NCBI RefSeq assembly: GCF_003144195.1
Contig: NW_020290035.1
Span: 69,532 to 133,531, forward strand
DNA from: Ceraceosorus guamensis
Lineage: Eukaryota > Basidiomycota > Exobasidiomycetes > Ceraceosorales > Ceraceosoraceae
Length of the DNA: 64,000 nt
Direction: 5' to 3'
In this document: positions 22,201 to 33,443 of the stretch, piece by piece
Layout of the letters: the number at the start of each line of letters is the position of its first letter
How positions within the stretch are numbered: position 1 is the stretch's first letter
Made by a program: the position numbers and the translations under genes
Notes under the pieces: model-generated
Seen by the model: only the letters and a program-made list of their open reading frames with translations
Databases searched by the model: none
What the model was told of the DNA's origin: nothing

Positions 22201-25200
22201 GCTCCTATACCTAGTCTGCCCTCTCGGATCCCGATTGCTTCGTTCTCGGCCTTGGTGAGTGAGCAAGCTGGGCCTCGTCCGCGACGCGTCAAACGCGAGG
22301 CTGCACTTTGACGCGTCTTGATGCAGAACGGACCAACACGTTGGCCAGTGCAGATCGCATGCATGCTTTTCGTTCCACGAAGCTTTGCTCCCTCAGGATC
22401 GAATCATCATCACGACCTCCACTACCCTCTGCAGCGCGCTGTATGCCCTTTCATCACGCCAGCTCGACTTAGACGCACGTCTCCCACACTCGCACTTCCT
22501 TGGAGAGGACGTCGCACAGCCGCATCGGTCGCCTGTCTGGTTGCAGCCGCTCAGCGCCGATTTCATGCTCCTGTTCACCTTGCTACTGTGCTGCGAAGCT
22601 TGGACATGTCCTATGTGACCTACGCTGAGCAGTGTATCTATAGTGGTGACCGCATCTGCAAGCGGCTATGTACACAACTCCAGGAAGGCGCTCGCGCCTC
22701 ACTCTGGCTGCCATGATTGTGAGTGCGGCCCTCGCTCTTCAGCAAGTCGTGCGACTTCTCCTGAAGCAACGCACCTCGCAGCGTAGACGATGCAAATTGC
22801 TGACCAGCCATCAAATCAAACCTCGTCTCTCGCGCTGTCGGCCTTGGGAATCGCTCTTGCCGGTCTACTCTACTCCTTGAGCACAAGTCGGGTGTTGTCG
22901 TGGTCAGGGGAGTCGCAGGTGGGCAGCAGAGCTGTGCGTGGACCATTTCGTCGAACTCGGTAGCTGATCAGCGGTAGCGGAGAGGCGAATACCAGCTTAG
23001 GTGAGTGAGGGCGAGCGAGCACATGGAAATGATATCTGGGGACAGGTGGTCTACTCAGAGGTGGAGGTAGCTGAGCTATGTCTTGGCATGTGTGTGTTCT
23101 CACATGCACCCGCACGACACTTGTCACGCCGGCGGACCTCGATTCGGTGTCCTCCATAGAGTCACCGCAATGGTGCTCACCAGTTGCCCCTATTCCGCGA
23201 CCCCAGGTAGGTTTCACAGCTGGCCTGAGGCTTGGCCGATACTAGAACGCTCTTCCATTCAAGTTGAGAGGAGACACTTTCCGCTATGCTGTCACTTTGC
23301 AGATATCGCAACCAGTGTGCTCTCTCTCGCCCCGGCTTCAGCTGATGTTAGCTGATGATTAGACGTGGTGCTGGACGATGCGGAGCGGCAGCAACATAGT
23401 TTTGGGTACCTCGGTGCTGCAGGTTGGTTAGTGTCAAGGCACGATTGCTTTGATTCTTCTCGTGTGGAAGAGTGAGTGCTTAATCGTTCCCTGAGGTGGA
23501 TCGCATACCTCAAGTAGCTCACCATCGATCACCCACTCAACCAGCGCTCACGCGGCTTTAGTGCCCGGTACGAGCAGTTTTTCAACCACTCGCCGTCTCA
23601 CCGATGCCTCGCCACGCTATGCGCGCTTCGGTCGCGCAAATTCAAAGGCCTTCTTGAGCTCCAGCGCTGCAGCGCACAACTCCTGTACCAAGCTAGCGCA
23701 GACCGCGAGGCATTCCATCGTAACGACTAGCGCCACGGCCGATCATGTGGGGACTGAGGAGCAACCATGCCGCTTTGCGGGTCGGAGAAGCTTACCGTCG
23801 AAGACTGCGTAGGCTGCCAGCCGAATTGCATCGCGCGTCCCGCCGCTCCGCGTGAGTCGCGTCTGGGCATCTATATTTCCGACCAGACTTCGGTGCTAAT
23901 CTTCCTCTTTCAGATTCCCAGTCCGCCTTGCTCGACTGGAATGGCCCTGTGGCACTGGTTTTTGGTGGGCTTGCTTGGGACGGCGACATTCAGGCGCAGC
24001 TACACCGTTCTCTAGACCACCGCCATCGATCACAAATTTCAAATCACCGCACACGACACGCCCGACTTCAGCTGGCTTGCAATTTCGAGCGCGTACCCCT
24101 GCCCATGCCGATCGAGACGCCCCAGGGCAGCTACAAGCGCAGCCCGGACGCCCTGGCTCTCAGGTTGCCACCGTGTCGAAGCGCTCACGGGCAAAGCATG
24201 CTCTTAAGAGCAATTTTGCCTCGCCGCCCACCCAGCTATTTTCACCGACAGGATCACACCAGTGATCGTCATGCGGCAACAATTTATTGCGCCTCTGAGA
24301 CCGAGACCTTTCGTGCTCGATGATCTTGCCGACGTCGATAGCATATGCCTCACCACCAACAATCGGCCGGTCATCTCCACAAGATCGGCGCGAAGCGAAA
24401 CAAATCTCGGTGCGACGCGTGGAGCGTAATGAGTGTAACGAATGGCCCTCATTCTCTCAAGCTGTCTCGCCCTGCATCACGAGCTCCAGCACTCATTGGC
24501 AAGTATTGGTCCGTCCAATTCGGCTAGTAAACGAAGATGAGTATGAACGTATAGCGAGGTGATCAAGGGCGCTTGTATCAAGTCGGTGCGGAGGGAATTA
24601 TCGATGGTCGATCGGGTCGACCGAACGACCAAACGCACGACCTCAGGATCAGTTCCCGCAGTGCACACCATCGATGTAGAGAAGTGAAGATAGTGAAGAG
24701 GAGCGGACCACCGTAAGCGTTTGAGCATGGTCGTGGGAATGCGGTCGACGGTGCGGCACATTTGTTTGAAGAAGCAGGTGAATACCCATCGGTGGTCAAA
24801 GGTTGCGAAGGGAGCTGATCCGCCAGCAACCTTACTGAACCGCTCCTTTGGCACGCCGGCGTTGCTGCAGATGGTCAGATGCTCAAGATTGCACTTGCGA
24901 GAGACTCATGCTTCCGATTGCACTGTTGATTAACACCCTCGACGATGGTAGTACGGAGACCACGCTCCACGAGCAGTGATAGGGGCAAGGTGGTCCGATA
25001 TGTCAGCAGGCTGCGGCGGACTTCCCAATGAGAGGAGCCATCGCAAAATCTCAGTGGGCATGCAAAGTTTGGGGTGGCGTCCCCTTGGTGAGCGCAGTCC
25101 ACCGTTTGCTTGGCACTTCCGATCTTTGCTCAATTCGACCGCCGTTCTTGCGATGCTCGCTCAGCGTTCCCGCAGTCGATATTGCACGTCTAGAAATCTG

Positions 25201-25690
25201 TCGCTGTTAGGTCGACACAATGCGCTAATTTACGGGTCATCGAGACATCTCAATCCAAAAAATTGGATCTGAACCGTCCTTCATGGTGCGCTCCGCCTGA
25301 CCTTCCTCAGCCACGTTTCGAGACGCAGCTTCAGTCGGGACCTGGCCTCACAGAGCAACTCCTTCAGTAGAAGTATTTGCGGCCACACGATTCGCATTCT
25401 CGCGCTCGTTCAATCTGCAGGCCCGGCATCATTGACAGCTACTCCGCTCAATGAATGCGAATAAATCGGAAAATTATCCAAAGCACAGCGAGCGTTGCGA
25501 GGCAAAGCTCGACTTTTGCCGCTACGAAGTTGATATCAACTCGACGTCTATGAAGGTGGAAATCTTCACTAGAGTCTCGTCGCCTTATCAGTGCTCTTGC
25601 GACTTGATCAGTGTAAAACGCTCGCAGGGCCCGAGCCAAATATTTTGCGCTGAGCAACTTGTCATGAGTTGTCAGTCGGTGCATTAGGTG
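22201..25690. other. Gene-poor stretch; possible F-box/LRR remnant on minus
   Basis: Mostly short overlapping frames. On minus, 25,133-24,477 has pieces reading PTEILRWLLSLG and, in another frame, NLEHLTICSNAGVP followed by about 110 open codons. That is the kind of sequence seen in fungal F-box/LRR-type proteins, so an old inactivated gene is possible (low confidence). Near 22,280-22,316 two GACGCGTC palindromes flank AAACGCGAGGCTGCACTTT. Nothing else was recognised. Confidence 0.3.
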
Positions 25691-26528
25691 ATGCATGCTC
25701 AGCCTTATTTACCAAATAAGCAGGCTACAAAGGTCTATGGCTGCATGGTAAGTAGCATCTGAGCCCAAGGGGAGGGAAACATGAGCACGTGTAGATCTTA
25801 TGATGGAGTGACCCTCTTGCAGGCACCTTTCATGCTGGACGCCGCCCGCGTGATGGGCGCTACCAAACTACCAGAGCAAGCAAGTGAGTGCAGCTCTGAA
25901 TTGGCATTTGATGGTTGGGCCCTCAAGCTGAAGGTGAGTGCGCCAATGGTGATGAAAGCTTCAGCAGCAGGAGTGCTAATCATGACCGCGCCTTGCCGAC
26001 CAATCACAGGCCGCAACATTAAATGCTCAGGGTGATCAACGGTTCCAACAATCCAAGAACTGGCGAAATGTCGAAAGGGTGGCACTGGCAATGCAGACAG
26101 ACGGCACAGGAGAGGCAAATGCCAGCAAGGCCGTGCAGGCCAAACAGATGCTGAAACCTGTGCCCGACACGTCTGCAGCGTCGTCAAGCGCTGGCCCCTC
26201 TTCCCATGCTGGTGGAGACGTCCAAGACGACGTCACGTTTGTCCGAATCCAGAACAGCACAGGGAAGAAGGAAGTCATGAAGAGTCACAGTGCAGCTGGC
26301 GGAGGCGACAAGGAGATTGTGTTCACTCACATCAAGGAGGGCAAGGGACAGCGCTACTCCAACGCACAATGGACACCTTTCAAAGCGGATCCGGACAAAG
26401 CTATCTCCTCTCTCCAAGTCCCTCCATTGACCAAGAGATTTGCCACAGGAAGCCCGCTGCTTGGGCAAACGCCCAGCAAGCAGCCAGGTGTGACGGTGAC
26501 TTGCCCTTCTCAACGTCAAAAGGGTTGA
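25691..26528 (+). CDS. Family A member, 228 aa, spliced
   Basis: Exons 25,691-25,747 (MHAQPYLPNKQATKVYGCM), 25,823-25,933 (111 nt) and 26,010-26,528 (TGA). All junctions are phase 0 (GTAAGT and GTGAGT donors; TTGCAG and ATCACAG acceptors). The middle exon and the start of the last exon (AATLNAQGDQRFQQ) match the minus-strand paralogue at 6977-7732. The last exon carries DDVTFVRIQNSTGKK, DKEIVFTHIKEGKGQRY and a PLTKRFATGSPLLGQTPSK block. No signal peptide, membrane helix or known domain. The end is unusual: 445 bp of the last exon is repeated immediately downstream, and this copy stops shortly before the repeat, so the C-terminus probably differs from the ancestral one. Confidence 0.6.
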
Positions 26529-26960
26529 GTCCGCGATGCAGATGGATGGCACAGGAGAGGCAGATGTCAGGGAGGCCGCGCAAGCCAAACAGATGCCCAA
26601 ACCTGCGCCCAGCATGTCTGCAGCATTGTCAAGCGCTGCCAAACCTTCCCATGCTGCTGATGATGTCCAAGACAACGTCACATTTGTCCGCATCGAGAAC
26701 AGTACAAGTAGGAAGCAAGCAATGAGGGTTGCAGCTGACAGAGGTGACAAGGAGGTGGTGTTCACTCACATCAAGGAGGGCAAGGGACGGCAATACTCCG
26801 ATGCGCAATGGACACCTTTCAAAGCGGATCCGGACAAAGCTATCTCCCCTCTCCAAGTCCCTCCATTGACCAAGAGATTTGCCACAGGAAGCCCGCTGCT
26901 TGGGCAAACACCAAGCAAGCGACCTGATGTTGCATCTTGGCCTTCTCACATTGCTGTTGG
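26067..26960 (+). repeat. 445-bp tandem duplication inside the family A gene
   Basis: The segment from about 26,067 (GTCGAAAGGGTGG) is repeated from about 26,511 (GTCAAAAGGGTTG), an offset of 445 nt measured between the two ATGCAGA positions (26,091 and 26,536). Long stretches are near identical, for example the coding sequence of WTPFKADPDKAIS and LQVPPLTKRFATGSPLLGQT. The offset is not a multiple of three, so the second copy lies in another frame. Confidence 0.8.
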
Positions 26961-27144
26961 GACATCAGACTTCCGCAGCATCAGGCGCCCTGTCTTTGGA
27001 CTAGGAGTGGGAGAGGATCCAGAGGTTCTGCTTGCTTGCCGTCGTTGTTTTGGGGAGAGCGCCCCGGGAAGTGACGGAAAAGGTAAGGGGAAGGAGTCAG
27101 AAAGTGTTGTGAGAAGAGATCTATGGTCTCAATGCTCAGACTAA
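26536..27144 (+). CDS. Duplicated family A last exon with unique C-terminus, 202 codons
   Basis: An open frame from ATG at 26,536 repeats the family A last exon (DNVTFVRIENSTSRK, DKEVVFTHIKEGKGRQY, PLTKRFATGSPLLGQTPSK). It then continues with GTSDFRSIRRPVFGLGVGED and a Cys/Lys-rich end missing from the upstream copy. The paralogue near 7 kb keeps a related end (LALGEGPKQ), so this copy holds the original C-terminus. Whether it is translated on its own, joined to upstream exons by splicing, or silent cannot be told from sequence. The frame is intact over 202 codons. Confidence 0.45.
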   Translation: MQMDGTGEADVREAAQAKQMPKPAPSMSAALSSAAKPSHAADDVQDNVTFVRIENSTSRKQAMRVAADRGDKEVVFTHIKEGKGRQYSDAQWTPFKADPDKAISPLQVPPLTKRFATGSPLLGQTPSKRPDVASWPSHIAVGTSDFRSIRRPVFGLGVGEDPEVLLACRRCFGESAPGSDGKGKGKESESVVRRDLWSQCSD

Positions 27145-27296
27145 CGCAGCCACTGTCACTGGTCAAAGAGTCCCGTCAGTCTATGGGATGTGACAAAGCT
27201 TTGCGCAATCCCAGCCCGTCCTTCCTTCTTGCCACTCTACTCTAACACCTGCTTCAGAGGCATTCACACCTGAAGAACACTCGCCATATCATCAAA

Positions 27297-27367
27297 ATGA
27301 AGACTACAGAGCCACACCCCATCATGCTAAGCCAATTGTTTGTCGCCGCAAGGAGGCTCGCGCTCAA
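27297..27367 (+). pseudogene. Family B first exon, isolated
   Basis: ATG then a short exon reading MKTTEPHPIMLSQLFVAARR and a GTGAGT donor at 27,368. Hydrophobic spacing and position (directly before a family D gene) match the B cassettes at 8.7-9.3 kb. It ends in phase 2 rather than phase 0, and no acceptor joins it in frame to the D exon at 27,451. It may be a relic, or an untranslated/regulatory upstream ORF. Confidence 0.35.
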
Positions 27368-27450
27368 GTGAGTCACAAGATTGCACTTCAGCTCTGACAC
27401 GATTCTTCAAATTCTGATGCGACTCTTTGCTTCCTCTTCCATCCACTGCA

Positions 27451-27717
27451 ATGGTGTTCACAAGGAAAACCCAACCCCCCCCTCCAACGGAGGTATACAA
27501 CAAACAGAACCATGAGGCTCTGTTTGCCGCTTTGGAGTATGAAGAGCGCAAGGAAGAGGAGCGCCACCAAAAAGAGGTCAAAAAAGTGGCCATTGAGCTG
27601 ATGAAAACTGTGAGTCTCTTGACAAAGCATTCACAATTCTCAAGGTCTCTCTGACTGACCATTAGCAATTTCCAGCCCGGCAAACGCATTGAGGATGAGA
27701 TCAATGGTAGCGAGTGA
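27451..27717 (+). CDS. Family D gene, 66 aa, charged helical protein
   Basis: Exon 1 is 27,451-27,609 (MVFTRKTQPPPP... then a Glu/Lys helix EYEERKEEERHQKEVKKVA ending LMKT). The intron is 27,610-27,675 with a GTGAGT donor, CTGACTGACCATT branch region and TTTCCAG acceptor. Exon 2 is 27,676-27,717 (PGKRIEDEINGSE, TGA). The helix, intron position and intron motif match the 9349-9725 part of the B-D gene. Entirely hydrophilic and probably a single long helix; no known domain. In the paralogue the equivalent frame is read from an upstream B exon instead of an own ATG. Confidence 0.55.
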
Positions 27718-28366
27718 GGTGGGATTGTCGGCCGCTCTCTCCAAGCAGCATCTTCCACCGCCTCCCGCCGCCCTCTCCTACCGCCCCAATCTCGTGGTCA
27801 TATTCACATCATCAATTTGAATCGAGGAGTTTGATTCGTGAACCACGAATCGTGAATGAGCGTTTGTCACGAGCTGAGCGGACGCGTCTGTTTTTGCCGC
27901 GACCTGCCCACGCACCAACGGCCGCGCGCGATCGTGAATAGAAGAGTCTTTGAGTGTTGAGTGTGAATCTGATCAAATTCGATGTGACCTACGTGACCTA
28001 TCTCACTCGTGACTCCATGGCCACCACTACCCCTCAGTCACGAGTGCCATCATCATCCTGATCATGCATTCTCACTTCAGCATCACACTCTCACATCAGG
28101 ATCCGTCGTGGGCTGAGCCTCTATAGATCTGCTTCAGTGTGCGCGGGTCGCTCTTCGTTGGACGCACGCTGACCGAATGTCGAACGATGCATCATTCCGT
28201 GGAGAGGCACTCACGATGGCAAGGGTCAGGGATACCATTGTAGCCTTGACCTGGCCCTTCATATGATGAGATCATGAAGCTCGGCACCTTCGGATAGCCC
28301 GCTTCACCTACCCCGCCTGCCAATCTCGTGCCAGCTTGCCGAGACTACAAGGGCTCTCTACGACAC
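27718..28366. other. Intergenic, rich in TCGTGA-type motifs
   Basis: No gene is supported. 27,810-28,020 contains many GATTCGTGA, ACGAATCGTGAATG, TGACCTACGTGACC and TCACTCGTGACTCC strings on both strands. Similar strings occur near 10,900, 31,900 and 50,600, so they look like a dispersed low-complexity class rather than a single operator. Confidence 0.5.
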
Positions 28367-28676
28367 TCATGTGCCTGGCAAGACTTTCAAGGCTCGATCT
28401 CGCTCATCCGCAGTGCCTGCAGACAATTATTCTTAGAGTGCTGTCCAGGTCAGGGTGGTGAGACAAGCGGGTCTTTGACTTACCAGTCGGTGTGCTGGTG
28501 TGTACAGACTGCTTGTATTCCTCTCCCTTTGGTGCTTGCTTTGGTCCAAACAACACTTGACAAGCCTTCCAGCACTCTTCCTGGAAACTGCGCTGCCTCC
28601 TGTGGCCAGACTGCTCAAAATGTTGTTGTAGAGTCAGTGCACATGTTTGCGTGTCCTCCTTAATCAAAGTCAAGTC
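28367..28676 (-). CDS. Hypothetical spliced small protein (family G), 5' incomplete
   Basis: Exon 28,676-28,484 follows a TTGTCAG acceptor and reads LTLIKEDTQTCALTLQQHFE... then ...WKACQVLFGPKQAPKGEEYK. A GTAAGT donor and 67-nt intron (28,483-28,417, TGTCTGCAG acceptor) lead to 28,416-28,367, giving TADERDRALKVLPGT and a stop. The junction is phase 1 and keeps the frame. No ATG or upstream exon was identified. Composition is CpG-poor (3 CpG in 28,441-28,620), like the other islands. No paralogue in the window and no known domain; without a second copy the model is weak. Confidence 0.35.
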
Positions 28677-31600
28677 CTGACAACTTCCTTCACAAAAAGA
28701 CAGCTCAAGCTATCAGGCGGCTGGCTTACGGCAGGCTGTTACATTCACATGGGCGCAGTACGCCTCCCACTCCACAGCTCAAGAGGCAATGCTGACGCCA
28801 AGCGGCTTTCTGCGATTGTTGAGAGCTATCACACTCGCAATGACAAAGATTGCTTGCGCTACGTCCGCACTCTAATCTACAGATTGCATGGAGCATGTTT
28901 GGTCGCAGAATACTCTTGGAGCTCTGGGTGCAATACCCGCATAAAACTTCCACGATTCAAAACTCGTCCTTCATTCCTGAGACTCTTATTGATCTATTAT
29001 AGCGGTCTCTTGGACGAAAAGAAAATACACAAGTATGCGATTTGCGGGTGAAAATCCGGCAAATTACATCAGATTATTCTAGCCTCTAGACAGAGAGGCT
29101 AATTTGGTCATGCACTGTGTATTTCTTGGCGTGCTGGCAAGATGCAGGTCATATTGGAGGAATTAATCCGCCGTACAAATGTGTAACAAGCGCAAGACCT
29201 TCGAAGCAAAGAACCTGCATAAACACCCTTGTGCTGAACGTAGAACGCTGGAGTCGAAGGTCGCTGGAGTCGAGGGTGGCGAGGTATGATTCTAGCTCGT
29301 TCGGCTCGAAAAACGCGAAGTGAAGGCGCCCGGGCTCCCATTTGCAGTTCGCATACCCAAAATGTCAAGTGACCAGTTGTAGAGACGTACATCCCCTCAC
29401 ACGCGTCATAGCGTCTGGAACAAATTTGGCTGCATCTTTTTACAATCTTGAGCATGATGCAGACCCAACCTCAACAAATTGATTGACACAAATTCATTCT
29501 CAGAGTGCAGCACTGAAGTGGAAATAGACGGTGAAATGAGATGAGAATCACTCTAGACTCCATCCGATCAATTTTCTCGTCAAGCGCAAAGACTCGATCA
29601 AATTTCGACAGAAGCCGTAACCACTCTTCAACTGAACTCGGTTTCTTCTCTTTAAAAAGCGCTTGCCGCAATGGTGTGAGGATTGACTGGCTGAAAGAGT
29701 GTTGCAATTTTTACAGCATCGAACTAGACAACTTCAGCGCTACGAATTGATCATTTGATGCCTGCAAAAGGTCGAACGCAACTCAAGTGTCGGAAATAAA
29801 TGGGTGTGTCAAATGAAAAACAAAAAAAAAAAAACAAAAAAAGCTCGCACGCGTCAGTGCACGGGAATCTTGCAGCAATGAGCGAAGCAAGTCGCTACAC
29901 GAAGGCATACACAAAATCTTGGCAATACATAGAAGAGCAATTTAGCGCGAAGCTTTGGTGTCACATTCTGGGGCAGACTCGGTGACCGAACTCGATTGGG
30001 ATTCTGTCTCGATTGTGATCAGCTACACGCTTCGTAGAGAGCTGGGAGGCAAACGGTCATTGCGAGCTTAGGTGCAAACCCGTCATTACGGCTGCTCGTT
30101 TGGGTTTCCTGGGCAAGTCTTGCGAGGCAAAGCCAGAAGAGAGATGCAGGCAGCTGTTCACAGCCCCACCCGATCCGTTTAGGACAACGCGAGCAAGATA
30201 CCGCATTAGACAAGATTCAAGACGTATATTCGGGTGAAAAGGCTGCTTCTCTTTTCGATATACCTTCCAGCGGAGACAGGGACCGGCTCGACCTGCCGAC
30301 ATAAAAGCTGACACCCTGAGTTTTCATTGAGGCTCCATGCTGCTCAAGAGACTTGACTAATCCAGAAGCAGAAACAGTCCGCGTCATTGATCGCGCGACC
30401 GAAGTCGCAAAGGAGAGGAAAAGCTAAGGCTGTGGGGCTCTGTTCATTGCATTCAGCTACATGAAGGCAGTTGACATCTGGATGAGGGCACCTCTGCCGA
30501 CTGGTTGCAAGTTCGCTGTTTCCCACTGGACACAGTGAGCGAGTTTTGACCGTTAATTTTGTTTTAGTCGCGGAGCGTGCGCATACCTATATTGATCAAA
30601 TTCTTATGTGGAACAACCGCTCTAAGTGGTCACGTCTTGCGCAAGACAAAATTTGAGGAGAGGGAGGCGAACGCGTTTGATCATTACGCCAACATGCGAC
30701 GGCAAAATCCCGTACGAGGCATGTGGAAAGTCGCACAGCTTTGTTCCGCAGCTGCCCGGGCACGTTTCGAATGCAAGGGCTGGACGACTTCTCGGATGTA
30801 CTAGCAAGACATTAATTTGGGGAGTCAAAAGTCTGCAGTCTTGTGCCATTCGAGCGCCCACTGTGAGGTTAGCGCATGGTGAGATTCGAGTAGAGTGATC
30901 GAACTTGCTGACAAGGTGTTGGATGACCTGGACCAGTAAAAAAAATCTAGACATTGCACTCGGACAAAACCCGTGTCTCGAGTCTGGTCGACGTGCGGAG
31001 CCTCCATACCGAAGGCTCAGATCATGTGAAAGTGTCTCCTTCCCGGCTGGTAGGGCTCGATGTTGAGGATGCTGTAGATTGGACTGGGGGCGTCTTCACA
31101 GCAGACTGACGAGCAGATCTGACTAAGTACAACTGCATCGTATCGTTTCCATATCCCAGCTTGCGCGCTGATGTCCATCATGCCGCCTTCATTCAGAGGA
31201 GCAAAGCTCGCGTAGGTGGTAATTTGCTATTCGTCGCTGGCTTGATTTGCCTTTGGTGCCGGTCAAGCCTCCAAGCACTTGCAACAAGAGTCTCAGGGAA
31301 GCATGAATTTGCAGTGGTCTAAATGAGCTCGGACTGAGGTTTTACGCGCTGCTTCACCCACCTTGTAGCCCAGCAGCCCACTCGAAAGTGGTGGGATCCA
31401 TGAGGTCATGGTCCTGGCCAGAGCTTAGCATTGCGTAAATTTGCGCCAGTGCGCTGTCATAGTGCGGCCTGTGGAAACGGTGCCCTATTTTCGGTATGGA
31501 CGCAGTGGCGTGGGGCAAGAACGAAAGCGTGGAGGATTCTAGCTTGCTCTTCTTGACATGCCAGCTTGCTTGTCAAGCGTTTCATGCCTCGGCCATATCT

Positions 31601-32566
31601 CATCACTCGAGGCTCTGCCAACAGTCAGCATGATCCAGGCGCTTGAGCGTGTCGATTGCAAGGTAAGTCGACTGATCATTCGGACAGCCAATTGGAGAAG
31701 GCGCGTTGGGCGCGCGAGCGAGACATCGCAGCAATGGTTTTGCAGAAGCTGCTGCTTTTGACTTTCGCTCTGCGAGCGCTTGAAAAGAGACTTAGTTGGT
31801 GGGCTAGCAGCAGGTACGATGGTTGAGTAGTGCAGTCAAAAGTGATGATGTTGAGCTGCTCGCGATGATCTCATATCCACGACTGTGGCCCGCAACTCGG
31901 ACTCGCGACCACGACTGCATTCACGATTCGCGAGTCAAGATTGATGCAAATCTCGCGCATCAGTGCACGGACCTCGCGTGGCGCTCAGACTATAGACCGC
32001 GCTTCGCTGGTCTGCAAAAGCCCATCGTTCGCAACATTATGATTCACATTTCACATTCATTGCTGCTGATTGACGATTTGGGGGCAGCGCGCTCCTCATC
32101 AGAGCAGCAAGTAAATGCTCGCGTGCGCGCTTCAGAACAGCGTCTGATGCGTACGAATGCCGAAAGAGTCCGCTGTCGCTCGAGACGTCTTCTCGCGCGG
32201 GAAGTGCATCAGTGCATCTTGCGCGCATGCATCAGGCATTCATCGACCTTCAAGACTCACGCCTCAAGACTTTGACTCCCAACCTCGACTGCGTTGCGTG
32301 AACGATCTTGCCCTCGTCCCCATCTGTTCAAAGCATATATGCGATTGTGCCTGTGACGCACGGGCTACGCTTTGTGCAATCGCAATCGCCTCAAGGAAGC
32401 GTCGGGGGTTGGGCAGTATTCCTTACCTTGCACTCCACCATCAAGGCTCACAACTCATTGCGGGAGAGCCTCACTGGTCTCCCTGCATAGGCCGATTCGA
32501 AGACTTGTGGCCCGTCAGAAGAGCAGAGCAAGCGCGGTGATCACCAGCACCACCTTTTGCTTCAAC
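28677..32566. other. Gene-poor stretch, partly AT-richer
   Basis: No gene is supported. 28,960-31,000 is more AT-rich than the flanks and contains an A-rich tract at 29,815-29,841, possibly the tail of an old retroposed sequence. Open frames are below 155 codons and have no motifs. The last 300 nt before 32,567 are likely the promoter and leader of the next gene (frame open from 32,372 but without ATG until 32,567). Confidence 0.4.
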
Positions 32567-33443
32567 ATGGAGCCTCTCACCACGGACGAGCTGGATCGCG
32601 AGGTCAGTGCACTCAATCACGACCATCTTCAGCTCTCAGGACCACACGCTGACCTGTCCTTTTCTCTGCCATCTCAGATCGCAAAGATGGAGCAGGGTGT
32701 CAAACGTTGCCCTTTCTCCATCTTCACTTGGAAGCCTCAGAGCTACGACGAGAAGCAACGATATCTTGCCCACCTTCGCTGGCGCGTCCCTGTAAGTAGA
32801 ATGTTTGCGTCGCCCCTCTCATGCTCTTTTGCGACGACGCCGGGCCTCCTTCATCGGCATTCTCGCTTTAATCGTCACTCCTCTAAGCGTCATGAGCGAG
32901 CAATGACGATGTTCTCTACTCACACTGTCTCATCCCAGGAGCAGCATCTTAGGCCGGCTGAAAGCGAGCCGCAACCACAGCCGCGCCCTCCGGAGCAAGA
33001 GAGCTCTGTCCCACCTCGCGACACGCAGCTTACGACGATCATTTCTGGAAACAAATCTTCTGCTCAAGCTATCGATGACAAGTGGGGTGTCATCTTCAAT
33101 CGCCCATGTCTCAAGACTGAGAGTGCAAGTGCCAGCGGTAGGGTTGCCGGGTCATCCGAGGCTCCGAAATCGGAAAATGGTGGCCCTTCATCTGTAGGTG
33201 AGGCAATAAGGTCGCTGGGTCCGTGCCGATCATGCCTCGCTTGCGTGCGCACTGTTCTGCAAAGTCACTGATGTCTTGTACACATCTTTTTTTCGTCGAG
33301 CAGTCGCATTGACGCCTGGCAAAGCTGCCACGCGAGGGAATGTCGCTTCGACTGCCAAGCGTACGGCGAACTTGCTCAAGAGCTCGAGCGCCCCTGCTCA
33401 AGACTCTGGCTCCCCAAGCACCGGCGGGAAGCAGAAGGTTTGA
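32567..33443 (+). CDS. Hypothetical four-exon protein, 182 aa
   Basis: Exons 32,567-32,602 (MEPLTTDELDRE), 32,678-32,791, 32,939-33,197 and 33,304-33,443 (TGA). Donors are GTCAGT, GTAAGT and GTGAGG; acceptors are CAG. The N-terminal part (IAKMEQGVKRCPFSIFTWKP then YDEKQRYLAHLRWRVP) looks like a compact conserved segment. The rest is low-complexity, rich in Pro, Ser, Gln and Thr, with a basic Lys/Ala-rich end (RTANLLKSSSAPAQ). Introns 1 and 2 (75 and 147 nt) are multiples of three without stops, so retained-intron forms up to about 256 aa could be made. Composition resembles a nuclear or chromatin-associated protein, but this is a guess. No known domain. Confidence 0.6.

Noticed and set aside
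24477-25133. F-box/LRR gene on minus
   Set aside because: Only short phrases fit, in different frames with stops between. Kept as a remark within the gap entry rather than as a gene.
29815-29841. A-rich tract as a LINE/SINE tail
   Set aside because: No recognisable element body or target-site duplication was found next to it.
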